64,000 bases of DNA, from the NCBI GenBank assembly GCA_027559495.1, contig JAMXSV010000017.1:1612001-1676000 (forward strand), written 5' to 3'. The position numbers and the translations under genes were made by a program. Below, in pieces: positions 10,283-21,900 of this stretch. Positions within the stretch are counted from its first letter, which is position 1. Each line of letters starts with the position of its first letter. The notes below the pieces were generated by a model. It saw only the letters and a program-made list of their open reading frames with translations, was not told the DNA's origin and searched no databases. This DNA comes from Aurifilum marmelostoma (lineage: Eukaryota > Ascomycota > Sordariomycetes > Diaporthales > Cryphonectriaceae).

Positions 10283-13058
10283 ATGTTCCGCGGTGGTAAG
10301 AGTACCGGGCCAGGACCTGCCGGCATCCGCAAGACGAGCGCTTGTACCTCGGGGTTGACTGAAAAGTATCGTCGTAATGGGAAGCTGCAGTCTTGTGAGC
10401 CGTGCCGCCGGTCGAAGCTCCGATGCGATCATATTGAACCTACTTGTGGCCGATGTCTAAAAGTGGGCAAAGTCAATCAATGCTTTTATCATCCGAATCC
10501 GCTCACGCGACAGGTAAGCACGCCTCTTTGTCTCTCGTCTGTTGCTGTTCCTGATTGAGTGCCGATTTGAAGAAAAAGTAAGAAGGAAGAAGACGAGGAA
10601 CAAGGGAGTAGGCAAGATGGCAATGCGTTTGGCGTTTCCTCTGACTTTCCTCCCCCGGCAGTATTGCTCGTATTCAGCAATCCCGGCGACCTCGACCATG
10701 ATCCATCTTCCTTGCGATCTCAACACTACTTACACAATAGCTGACAATGCATACTTCAACCCTCTTGACAGCGTCGTTCGACTCCGACAGATCCATTACC
10801 GACTCCCACATCGACTTCCTCCCAGACAAGTCCGAATACAATCCTTCAGACTGTGGAGCTATTCGAGGATCCTGTGATATCACCCGCCCCCCTGATCACC
10901 CATTCAGCAAATCCACCTTTCAACTCTACTTCGACTTCCGACGCAAACCATGTGCAATGTCAGCCGTTTCACCGTGCAGCCTCGGCGCCGCCTCTGGACT
11001 ACCAGAGACCACCTGATGCCCGCAGGAACACGGGCTTCGAAGGACCGACTTCTCATTTCAGCATCCTCACGGAAACACTGGGTGCCCTCGACCAAGAGCC
11101 CGCCGGCCTGGAGACATTAGACCAGCAGCAGAACATTGTCATCACCAACGCACGGATCACCCAAGGCTGCTCGCTCCTGTCCTTTTTCAAGAATAGAAGT
11201 ATGATCACTCACTTCATGGCGAAGTACTACGAGCTCTGTGAAGGTGCTGAGGGGCTCGTCATCGCCCCGATCATGAAAGAATGGCTCCACCAGCTCTGGT
11301 TTGTCCAGGCCGACACGCTCGCCCGCCAGGACCCGGTCAAGATACGGAAGCTGAGCGAGCGTATCTGGCGCAATACTCTGACCCCAATCGAGTTCGACGG
11401 CAACACTACGGCTATAGAGTATGCTCGTGCGGGCAGCGGCTTGAACCTGCGATGGGAGGTGCTGGGCCTCATCTGCTCCAACGTCTCTTTTGCTCTGGTC
11501 GAGACTCCCTCGTCTGATCCGATCTTCATCGACCATCAGGTGAGCCGGGTCTGTCTGATCGAAAAGATGAGGGAGATAGCAGAGAAGTGCCTGGTGTTTT
11601 GTCGTTACTGCGAAGTGCTGGACGACATGTTCGTCTGGCTCCTTGTGGACTACTCCATCATAATCCAGGCCATCAAGGGTGATCGCCAGTATACGACATA
11701 CCGGGCTTCGGGCGAGGCGCACAGCGCCGTCATCGCCCTGGGTCTCCACCAGGGTGCCAGAGCCAACAAGAAGGTGCCCTTCTTCCTGGCCGAGCTGCGC
11801 AAGCTCACCTTCCTCTCGGCTTACTTCTGCGAGATCAGCCTCGCCACCAGCCTCGGGCGCCCGCCTCGCTTGTCATACCGGTACTGCAACGTAGAGCCGC
11901 CTCTTGATCTGACCGAGTCCGAAATGGTCCAGACCGGGGCAGATCTCGAAGCCACACTCGCTTCGCTGGACGATAACGGTTTCAACCAGGCGGAGGTCTT
12001 GCGAAATACCACCAGTGAGCGCACATCCCCATCTAGTGAATAGTCTTCAAGTTTATTCCTTACTAATTAATTATATCCACTAATTACAACAAGGCATACG
12101 AGCTTACGTGAAATATGCCCACCGCCGCGAAGACGTCGTAGACCTCGCACTGGGCCAGTACACGCGTGACGAGGTCCTGGCGCGGGCCAAGGTGATCCAG
12201 GACAAGAACGAGGCGCACCTGGCCTCGCTGCCGCCGTGGGTTCGCGAGCTCTTCATGGAGCCGCTCGACTTCAGCGGCAAGCACGCGGACCTCAAGCCGC
12301 TGGTGGCCGTCCGGCGGGGCGGGATCCGCACAGGGCGGCTGTCCAACGAGATCCTGCTGCAGCGGGTGTTGATCCGCAAGGCGGGCGCGAGCTCCGAGAG
12401 GCTGACGCAGGCGGCGCTGGCCGTGTTCCGCGACGTGCTGCAGCTCACGAGCCGGCACGACATCGCGACGCGGTTCCAGGCGAGCTACAACGTGTACCTG
12501 TGCGCGCACGGCCTGCGCAGCGCCGCCATCGTGGCCATCGAGCTGCTGAAACAGGAGATGGCGCCGCAGTACCCCGAGAACCCGGCCCTGCCCAGGAGCC
12601 AGACCATCCAGGACCTCGCCGTGTTCGCGTCGCGGCTGGCGGCGGTGGACACGAGCGATGGGTCCTATCCGCTGTGCGAGCAGGGCCACCGCGTCATCTC
12701 CAAGATTCTCGACCGCATCCTGAGCCCGCAGGGCGCTGCTGCCAGGCGGCAGCGCGACGCCCCAGGGCAGTCCAGAGAGGACGTGGCTGCCCAGTCGCAG
12801 CAGCCTCCGAACGGTGGCGGGGCCAGCGGCGAGTACGCCCAAGGCACGGCCATGGTGGGCCAGATGGAGGTGGACATGTCGATGAACACCATCGTGCCCC
12901 CGCTGAACCCCATAGCCATGATGACGGAGTTCCCGGGGTACGGGATGATTGATACCGGGATCGGCGTGGAGGCTCCCATGAGCTTGGGACAGGACACGGA
13001 CTTTATGGCGTGGCTCCAGGGAATGAACTGGGAGCCCATGGACAACTGCAGTATGTGA
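10283..13058 (+). CDS. Zn2Cys6 binuclear-cluster transcription factor
   Basis: A sequence-specific DNA-binding regulator of 812 residues. Exons are 10283-10513, 10772-12014 and 12094-13058. The N-terminus has the binuclear zinc cluster with cysteines at 38, 41, 48, 55, 58 and 67 (CX2CX6CX6CX2CX8C, e.g. CEPCRRSKLRC), followed by a basic/proline-threonine linker. The middle (about residues 150-420) has helical segments such as YELCEGAEGLVIAP and AHSAVIALGLHQGA, typical of fungal-specific transcription-factor domains. The C-terminus is Gln/Met-rich and may activate transcription. The first intron is long (258 nt); its acceptor at 10770-10771 follows a GCTGACAAT branch site and keeps the frame. 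The second starts GTGAGC at 12015. Target genes cannot be told from the sequence, and no metabolic cluster adjoins it. Confidence 0.88.
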
Positions 13059-13838
13059 TGGGATAGGAGGGTGTTAGATACGCTGGGTGTTGTGTGTGGG
13101 GATTTCTCTGGTCAGAGTCTGGGTTATCTGGTTTCTTGTTTGCGTTACTAGGTTGGCCAGGTGTGTTTTGGTATTTTGAATTACTGGCTTTTGACTTCAC
13201 AACAGCGTATGGGAAGACAACTCAATCAATCTGGTTTCATGAGGAAAAGCAACAATTGTTGTTCTAAGAAAGCAGGCACTATTGTAAAAAAGCATCGATA
13301 TTCCTCAGGCCTCAGTGATCCCGGGCCTGTCATACTCAACTGGACCATGACCGCCAATTACGCCTAAGCGTTCTGCTCACCAATTTTCCGTAATCATTAT
13401 CCTACACTCATCATCCAGTCTGCACCTGTTCAGAATGACCAGCAAGATGTGCGCCTTTACCAGGATGGAATAATCCCCAGATTTGTCAATATCAGACAGA
13501 GACAACCACCATGAATCGAAAGGAGAAAGAGAAAAAGAAAAAAAAAGCACCGCCGTTGGTTGAGCAAGCCTAGTCATGATTAGATGTAAAAATCGATTAG
13601 CAAGAACTACAACTTCCGATACGCCAACTCTGTAAGAAGAGAGATATGTCGGTACATACCAGCGAGGGCTTCGCACTTCTATGGCAGAGGCCATGCAAAA
13701 CCGAATGAAAACAAGATAACCATGTCTCTGAGGAATGGTCGTGATGGTTGACCTCGACAGCGGCATGATGATATGCAGAAAATTGTGGAACAATCTCTGC
13801 ACTGTCAGTCTAGCCAGTCAAGCAACGTGACAGACACA
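13059..13838. other. Convergent 3' intergenic region, nothing recognised
   Basis: It lies between the 3' ends of the Zn2Cys6 factor (+) and the 768-residue protein (-). It is A/T-richer and holds no credible exon or repeat. Confidence 0.5.
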
Positions 13839-16145
13839 TCACCACCCATCTCCAGGTTTTTTGTAGGCACTCGGGCTAGCCCAACAGTCGTGAGGAGCCT
13901 TCACGTTGCTGTGTACTGGTCCACCCCAGTTCCACATCTGTCCCTCGCCACGGTTGTCAGTCTTGGTCTTCTCAGTCTGGCCAGCCAAGTCCACAGCTGC
14001 GGTGCCCTTCGGTTGCAGTCGGCCATTCCATTGGGTGGTGTTCGTTTTCTCAGAAGCATACCAAGGGGATTCAATGCCAGAGTCATGACCCCAGCCGGGG
14101 AAAGGGACATTGTCATTGTGGTTAAAGGCAGCGGCGTCGTTGCCAAAGCCCATGTTGTGGAGGCGACGAGCGGCATCATCGTGAGCCTGATTGTTATCTT
14201 GACCAGTCTGCTTTGGAAGATCCAGAGTGTCATTATCCATAGTTGCCTTGTTCTTGATGCTCTTTTGCTTGCCTGCACTGCTCTTGCCCTTGGACTTGGT
14301 TTTGGCCGAAGAGGTCGCGGCCCGCGCCTTGGCTCGAGATTTGGGCAGCGAGCCGGTCGTCGACATTGTCGGGTCCATGTGCGGGAGCAAAGGCGGTGGC
14401 TTGAGCATCACAGAAGGCTCTTTGAACCCGTCCTGTGTGTCCCAGGCACCAGGCCTGCGGTTCTGACCCCAGGTGGGAACAGGGCAGGGGTTTTGACTTA
14501 CATTGAGATTGTTGTTGTTGCTGCTGCCCCATGGCACATTCCAATATGGGGGCACCATCAAGTTATCTGCAGGGGAGACGCCGGCAGCAAGACGGGGAAT
14601 GGGGCGGTGAGCCGTATGGAGGTTGGGAGCCCAGGGCTGGTGGACGCCATTCCAGACGGGTCGGTGGTTGCTCACGAAGTCAGCACCGCCGGTATGACCG
14701 TGGTGTTGAGGAGTTACGGGAAGAGGGTACGTGACGGCGCCAGCATGAAGAGCACTAGGAGGTACCTGGTCTTGGGCGTGATCAGCGCGGCCGTGATGAT
14801 GATTATGAGCACCATGAGAGCTGTCGGGAGTGGCGAAAGGGTCGATTTGGCTTGGAAAGGCTTGAGAACCCTGAGAAGGCACGTTTGGTGTACGGCTCTG
14901 TGCGTCGGCCGTGTCCTCAACATTGAGTAAGCTCAAGACTCCATCTCGGCACTTTCTATATCCGTGTCTAGCAATGAGAGGAGATTGGTAGTCCCAGAAG
15001 GGATTAGCCAGGCTTCTTCCGCTCTCGCTGCCAGTACCAAAGGCGTTGGCACCGTCGTTGTTCTCTGCGGTGGAGAGAGCCATGGGATCGTGAGCACGCG
15101 AGTGTGAACTGCCTGTAGGAGGAATGATGGGGTGGGTGAAAGGCCAGACTGGCGAGTTAGCCTGGCTCCATGCTTGCTCACCCACGGCTCCTCCCTCATG
15201 ATTACCCCAGCTGGCTGTGTGTGGTGCGATAGAGGCGATGGGTGCAGCCCCGACGGAGGCGCTGGGAGTTTCGGTGCTGCCACAGACCACTCGGCACACA
15301 GGAGAAGGAATGCATCCGTCCTTCCTCTGTCCGCACAGAGTGCAATCGCACGGGTGGTTGCACGTGGACACACACGCGTCCTGGTGCATGTGCTGGGAAT
15401 TCGAAGCCTCGCCTCCTCGAGCACCAGCCTCCCTTATGAACTTGACGGGGGTGGGGACGTTGTTTTGAGCGACACTGCCCCAAGCTCCATTGTTCTTTTC
15501 ACTGTAGTCAGCGCTCTGCTCACATGCGTATCGATTCGACTTTCGGAGCACTGCTCCACCACCACTGATGGCTTCTCTGGAGTCCTCCAGGTCGGGAATG
15601 AATTTTGCTGAGCGGCGAAACCCCTCCGAGGCGGATCCCCAGCCGCCGCCCCAGGCATCACCACCGCTCTGCTGGTGGTGTGTATTCGTGAAATGGATGC
15701 ACCCGTCATCTTTTGGCTTTAGGGGACGGACTCTTCGTCTCACCTCGTGATTGTAAGTATTGCTGCCCTCCGCCTGACCGCTGATGGGGCTGTTGAGAGT
15801 GGCATCAGCCCTGCCGCTCTGGTTCGTGTTCTCGGTGGGCATCTCCTGGCGGTTTGGTAGCGGGTTAGCATCCGGAAGCGGGAGGATGTATTCCTTGGTG
15901 ATTGGGTGCTGTACATTGAAGAACAGGACTGCGCCGTTGTAGAGGTTGTGGTAGGCGCTGTCGGCCAGCTCAACCCAGTTCGTGCCCGGACCGGCGCCGT
16001 CGGCCTGGTACACAACCACAGTGCTGTAGATCGAGCTCATGTTGGGGAACTGCTTGCGGGCCTCCCTGATCAGGTCCTTGTAGGTAGGCGGCATGGCGAT
16101 CTGGCGCTTCCGACCGCCAAAACAAATGATGATGTACGTAGACAT
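13839..16145 (-). CDS. 768-aa protein with ubiquitin/PB1-like N-terminus and long disordered tail
   Basis: A single-exon gene with ATG at 16143-16145. Residues 1-80 look like a compact beta-grasp module (YIIICFGGRKRQI, then PPTYKDLI...ARKQFP, then VLFFNVQHP). The spacing P-x-TY-x2-L...R-x2-FP is shared with the protein at 6912-8347. The remaining 690 residues are low in complexity and rich in Gly, Ser, Asn, His, Pro and Trp, with many WG/GW dipeptides. A cysteine-rich patch sits near residues 270-300 (CNHPCDCTLCGQ), and a Lys/Ser-rich basic block near 600-640 could be a nuclear signal. No enzyme motif or membrane segment is seen. Function is unknown; the layout suggests a scaffold or nucleic-acid-associated protein. 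Confidence 0.75.
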   Translation of the reverse strand: MSTYIIICFGGRKRQIAMPPTYKDLIREARKQFPNMSSIYSTVVVYQADGAGPGTNWVELADSAYHNLYNGAVLFFNVQHPITKEYILPLPDANPLPNRQEMPTENTNQSGRADATLNSPISGQAEGSNTYNHEVRRRVRPLKPKDDGCIHFTNTHHQQSGGDAWGGGWGSASEGFRRSAKFIPDLEDSREAISGGGAVLRKSNRYACEQSADYSEKNNGAWGSVAQNNVPTPVKFIREAGARGGEASNSQHMHQDACVSTCNHPCDCTLCGQRKDGCIPSPVCRVVCGSTETPSASVGAAPIASIAPHTASWGNHEGGAVGEQAWSQANSPVWPFTHPIIPPTGSSHSRAHDPMALSTAENNDGANAFGTGSESGRSLANPFWDYQSPLIARHGYRKCRDGVLSLLNVEDTADAQSRTPNVPSQGSQAFPSQIDPFATPDSSHGAHNHHHGRADHAQDQVPPSALHAGAVTYPLPVTPQHHGHTGGADFVSNHRPVWNGVHQPWAPNLHTAHRPIPRLAAGVSPADNLMVPPYWNVPWGSSNNNNLNVSQNPCPVPTWGQNRRPGAWDTQDGFKEPSVMLKPPPLLPHMDPTMSTTGSLPKSRAKARAATSSAKTKSKGKSSAGKQKSIKNKATMDNDTLDLPKQTGQDNNQAHDDAARRLHNMGFGNDAAAFNHNDNVPFPGWGHDSGIESPWYASEKTNTTQWNGRLQPKGTAAVDLAGQTEKTKTDNRGEGQMWNWGGPVHSNVKAPHDCWASPSAYKKPGDGW

Positions 16146-18106
16146 GTTGGCAAGCTTGCATTGATTGGTCGGTCAATTGCTTGAAGGAAGTAGGTCGTGA
16201 GCCTTCGGCGTATGACAAACGAATTGTGTCTTGCAAGTTGTGACGGAACACAGAAAGGTTGCAAGGAAAGGATGAACGAAGAAGAGATTCGATGCCTACC
16301 AGCAGCGGGAGTCGAGGGACTTCGAAAAGTATCCACTGTGTTGGCAAAGTGACAGGGCAATAGACCAGCTCGCTCCTATCACTGCAATCAGTGACTCACA
16401 AAGCGTCCCAAATTTCCAAACTTTGTGAGCTGGTCAGGATCGGTGCTTCAACGTGTCCAACTTTCTCAACGTTTCGTCCGAACTGACTTGTCGAGGAATC
16501 TCCCAGGTCAGCGGAGAAGGCACAAGAGCAGGTTATGAAGTGCCTCTCGTGCCAAATGTTCTTGCTGGGGCTTTCGAGAAACTGCCGTTGATGTCCCAGA
16601 ATCCACGTAATTGCTGATTCTGCTGCTGAGTACTCCTGCCTTAGTAGAATTGCTTCCACTGGCTTTCCACAGTGCGGCTAGAAGAAATTTAGAGATCCTG
16701 CTCAAAGTCGAAGTGACCTATGGCCCGAGGATTCAGTACCCTGCTGTCGACCTGCAGTTGATGATAGAGATTGGCTGACCGAGTAAATGCTGAGAGTTGT
16801 GCTATTATCAAATATGTTGGGCAATTGCGAATTGAATGCGGTGTGTTTCAGAACACGGTTTCCATCAAGCCTATCGGCGAGGAAACTTCCGTTTCTCGAA
16901 AGAACGTAGACTCTCTGAACTTCGTCAGAAAGTGGCTCACGGCAGTGGCAACTGTTTGTTTCTGCCCAGGTCGTCGGTGCTCAGGATGGATGCAAAGGAA
17001 AAAACAAAGAAAGCAATGGCTGGTTCTTGCGAAGCTTCTTCGCAATATCTAATGAATCACAAGTTGTCAGCAGTTTCACATTCTGGCACGCCAAAGACTC
17101 TGATCTTACCTGACGAGCCAATATTTGTTGAAGTCTAGGCGTGTAGTAATCGTCTTCCAATAAAAGTACCCTAGGGTAGCTTGCTCAGGTGGATAGCCTG
17201 GACGAAGGTGAAGACTGCGTTTGATGGCAGGAGAGGCCGGTATGTGCTGAGGTACGTTTTGTTTCGGGAGGCCAAGTGGACGTAGAAATACTGATTGGCT
17301 GTGATTCAGGTGGAAACGCAAAGAATGCGAAAAGCTGGGAAACCGGGGAAGAGCGTTCTGGGAGAGCCTTTGGCTAGGAAAGTGCTCGAACGCAATGGCC
17401 GACGGTTTGAACCGTAGAAATTCCACAGAGGGAGCCAGAGGAAGCCCAATATGGAAGGAGACGGACAGACTATCGCCCACCAGGAGGGAGGGTATGGTGA
17501 AAGTATTGACGGGACAGCTTCTTGGTGTGGGCTTGGAAATAGCAAAAGATCTTGGGGATGGCCAGAATCTCAAGGCTATGTGTCAATGGAAAGAGAGATT
17601 TCGAGAGCAAGGAAGAAGGGTAAGACTTCTCTGGATGTTTGAGACTCGGAAAGAGAGTTTGAGGTGGCAAAGGTCAGGGAAGAATGTGCTGGCGGTTAGG
17701 TCATATTCTGTGCTCGGGATAATACTGAGTTCGATCAAGTAGGTCAAGCTGAAAAGAAGCAATTATGCAAGAAGGGAAGAGAATATCGATGCGTTACATG
17801 GACTCTTCTGGAGGAGCTAGACCATGCCCAATCGAGGCCCTACTGGAACAGCATGACAACATGGCCTTGTCACAATATTGAAGCTGGGATATTGAGAGAA
17901 TACACACTCATTTGATTAAACATCTGGCTGCTTCCACAATGTGGCAGACTAGACTTGGTTCTCCAACAATCCTGAGGCCATCATTCATCCACATTTGACC
18001 TCAACAAGCACATAGTAAAGATATACCTGAGCAAGACACTTAGGGGCACCTCTCATGTCTATAGTGCATCAAATGCGGGTTGTCCCAACCATCGTCAACT
18101 CGAAGC
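16146..18106. other. Intergenic, nothing recognised
   Basis: Nearly 2 kb upstream of the 768-residue gene. Open frames on both strands are short and of non-protein-like composition. The stretch could be a long promoter or 5' leader of that gene, but I see no diagnostic element. Confidence 0.4.
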
Positions 18107-18640
18107 TCACACACAGGAACCCCCCTCTTCCCTTTTTTGGTCCACAGCATCATCACCCACCCAGCCAGCTTCCACCTTTTTTGTGACCGAGAATCCTAAA
18201 ACCCTAGCAAGGTATTCCATGATTACCAACAGTGCTGCAATGCTCAAACACCTCCACAGCACACCGTTCTCTCGGCCAAATATAGTGGAGTTCGTTCCGG
18301 AGAGGGAAGAGTAGAAGTCAACGGGATAGAGTACGTGACCAGCTGGGTCGGATGACTCACGCATTCCGCCTGCTCGATGACCTTTCGTGACTCTAGGGTC
18401 ACGGCACAATTCATCTCGAAATTCGGGCAAGAGTCTTTTCAGACCACAGAGGCCGGACGCAGCAGCCCAAGAGGATTCCGTAGTCCTCAAAAGTGCTGGT
18501 GAAGGAAAAGAACAGAGACTGCTCAGTGGCGGGCAGGCGAACGTGCTACGTGACCAACAGAGTTTGAGAGATGAGGGCTGTTGAGGGACGATGGGGTGTT
18601 TGTTGGTATCTGTTGAGAGCGGCATTCGGAAGGATCTCAT
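18107..18640 (-). CDS. Possible small membrane-anchored protein, 177 aa
   Basis: An uninterrupted frame with an ATG at 18638-18640. The N-terminal half is Ser/Leu/Pro-rich. A single strongly hydrophobic segment lies near residues 130-152 (LSIAALLVIMEYLARVLGF), and the tail is charged. No family is recognised and the composition is borderline, so this may be a chance frame. It lies 260 bp downstream of the flippase gene, in the same orientation. Confidence 0.25.
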   Translation of the reverse strand: MRSFRMPLSTDTNKHPIVPQQPSSLKLCWSRSTFACPPLSSLCSFPSPALLRTTESSWAAASGLCGLKRLLPEFRDELCRDPRVTKGHRAGGMRESSDPAGHVLYPVDFYSSLSGTNSTIFGRENGVLWRCLSIAALLVIMEYLARVLGFSVTKKVEAGWVGDDAVDQKREEGGSCV

Positions 18641-18903
18641 GATAATTAGTGCAGCCGCTCATTGTATCGCGTCGAAATTCGTCAATGTCGCAAGGGTCCA
18701 AGGTTCAGCGCACGGGTCACAAGATTCATGGACGGGTCGGACTACTCTCCATGCTAATTACCATAATCATGATGTAATTATCGTCGAAATATGAGATTCT
18801 TGATATCTCGCTCTGCAAAAATTCTATGCAGCCTCCTGTGGTATCCTATGAAATGGTATCGTGTCTATAAAGCGCAAACGAGAAGAACCAGCCAAGTGCT
18901 ATG

Positions 18904-21900
18904 CTATACAACATGTTCCCCACTGACCGAGACAGTAGCCACCACATCCTCCTCATCATAGTTCCCTGTTTCCTCCGCTGCTAGAATGTCTGCTAATCTC
19001 TTCCTGACATTCTCGTCCTGCTCCATCTCCTGCCATAGCCCTAGATCCCAATCCTCCAAGTTTTCATCCATCCAGTCCATGTTACTATGTTTACACCACC
19101 TCTTCCACCAGCCACGTCCCCATCGCCAGAGTCCTGAGATCACCATTGTGCGCTTGGCCATCTTGAAGCCCATCTCGAGCACAAACAGTAGGGTTAATAC
19201 AACGATGAGAGTAAGCCACCACCCTGGGTCTCGGCCAAATGTATCGAAGAAGCCGCCCCGGACGTCATATGGGCTGGGCGCCTTGGCATAGACGCCGGAA
19301 AGGAAGACTTGCCACACCCACCACCCTGCGAAGGTGATGGAGAAGCTGGAGAGAATAACGGCGGATTTGTAGTGCGTTTCAATGATCCTGTTGCTTCAGT
19401 CAGTTTACATGCTGTGCTGAATTTCTGGAGTAGGAACAGGGGCAATTCATGGGTAAGGCGCTGGCCTCTAAAACGCTGGGAGGGGAAGGGCAGCAACTTA
19501 CAACAGCTTCCAGTTAGTCCAGATGATGCACGCACTGAACACAAGATCCCCAAATGCAAAGAGCCCATCGTCTCTCAAGCCTCCAAGCTGACCAAAGATG
19601 CCATTTCCAGCCCAGCAGCCAAAGAACAACAGCACGCCCTCGACGCCGGCGCCTAGCATCCAGCCGAAGTACTTCCTGAAATCGAGAGCCTCACCTCTCT
19701 GGCCGTATACATAGAGCTCCGGCACCGCCAACAGCGTGTCAGCCTTCAGATCTTGCTCAAACACCCCAGGCATGATCACGCAGAGACTCGTAAACAGGAC
19801 GTTGAGCACCGTTAAACTCCAGCTCTCATACAGCGAGGTTCCGGTATATCCAGTCCACCTCGTGAAGATCTCTTGCGGTAGGTAGAACAGCATCTCCTTC
19901 CAGAAGGTCCAGAGAACGAATTTGGCCGTGCGGATATAGTTCCACCGTCCATGGACCAGTAATAGGCGCTGAAGGAAGCGGAACTGAGAGATCGCATAGT
20001 CTGCGACACGGGCAGCTTGTAGACCTTCGCGGCCCGAGATGCCCACACCCACATGAGCCTCGGCAATCATGGCGAGATCGTTTGCGCCATCACCGATGGC
20101 GAGTGTGAGGGAAGGAGAAGTCACGGGGCGGCGCGAAGTGGTCTTGCGCGTGGCGCGCACGATAAAAGCTTTTTGAGCGGGTGACGCACGGCAGCAGATC
20201 ACACTGTCAATATGCGGAATCAGTCTCAAGAGCAGGTCTTTTAGACGCGTGTCTGTTGGATCGCCCGAGGGACTCTCGATAGAAGCAAGTGTTTGACCGT
20301 CGATGACCACGACGGTGTGGTTGCTGGCTGTTGGTGCCAGTCCGCTTCCTACTGTCTGCAGGTCGTCGAGGATCTCGAGCATCTGCGACTCGAGGTCGCC
20401 CAAGGCCACATCGAGAATGTGTACCTGAGACTCTGGCAGACATATTTGCGCTGAATGAGCAATGTTAATTGCAGTCTCGCGCTTGTCTCCTGTGAGCATC
20501 CAGATCTTGATATTCGCCCGACGAAGCTTGTCGATCGTCTCCGGGACACCCTTCTGCAGTTTATCCTCGATGGCGGAAGCACCCACGAGCTCCAGGTTCT
20601 GTTCGATCAGGTCGCCAGCTTCTTCAATGCGAGCCTGTCTCTCAATGATGCTCGTCTCAGCAGCATGATAGACCTCTTTCCAGGCTTGATAGTCTGCCTC
20701 GGAGATGAATTTGTGAGCGAAGAGCAGCGTCCGCAGACCTTCTGTCGCGAAATCATCAAGGAGCTTAAAGGAGCGCGTGAAGATTGTCGCCTCGTCGTTG
20801 ATAGACGGGTCGTCCAGGAAAGCGAACCTCTCAGCATGGCGACCGGCTGCAGATCGCGACCGAGGAGAGCGCGGAGTGAGGAAAGGCGTTACGTCGAGCG
20901 ACAATCCTCTCGTGAGCGATGGCCGCGAGCGATCTTCTGCGTTGTACACACTGTTGATCTCGAACGATTTACTCCGGCCGGAGATCGGAGGACGAAGATT
21001 GGACCCGACTGCACTTGTTCTGTTGCCTCCAATGCTGCGACGAATTGTCAGGCTCGGCCTGCCGCCGAAGCTGTTGCGCGGTTCCTGCTGCATACTTTTC
21101 CTGTGGATTGCGCGCTCCATATCCGCGCTCTGGCGTACTTCTTGAGCTTTTTGCAGCGCGACCTGTGCCATCCTCAGGCGTGGCAGAATCATAGAGTCGG
21201 CGCCCTTCGAGATTAGCCATATCCTGCCGTCGGGACATCGCAGAATGATGGTCATCTGCTTCCGCTTGCTACTGAACTCGATGACATCGAGAATCTCATA
21301 TACTCTGGTAACCTCTGATCCGTCTGCGTTGGAGATCCGTAGGGTGACCTGCTGAGAAGAACGTTGGACTACCGTGTACCCGAGTTCCTGAGCGGCTCTG
21401 ACAAGAGCCAGTTCATCCGGCGACGAGGCTTGATATTCGATCTTGTCGTTTTTGACTTCTGGGAGGCAAGTGTGGCAGAGAGCCATGGCAAGAATGTACT
21501 GTACTGCCTTTCGAGAAAACATTGCCTGTGGTCGATGGCGTATAAATTCGAGCAGGTCATCCGTCGTGACATCTGGCTGAGCATGAGTTGCACGAGCAGT
21601 GGGCCTCCATTGAGATGATGACCGTCGCCCAGACGTTGGGGATTGGACAGTGTCGTCAGCCGGGCCAGACAGAGTAATACTATGCCGTGCCCCGCTATCA
21701 ATCTCAAAGGACCTTACATTGGAAGAGTCCTTCTCTTGGCTCAGTCCCGTCTTCACGCCGCTCGCTGAGGCGTCTGGCTCCTTGCATAAATCTGCCTGGT
21801 GCAACCAAGCTGTGCCTGCGATGGTGACCTTTCTGAACTTCATCACATTTTCCGTTAGAGTGCCCGTCTTGTCGGAAAAGATATACCCGATCTGACCCAG

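Noticed and set aside
13773..14930. Plus-strand open frame of about 385 codons
   Set aside because: Antisense to the 768-residue gene; no domain features, explained as a shadow.
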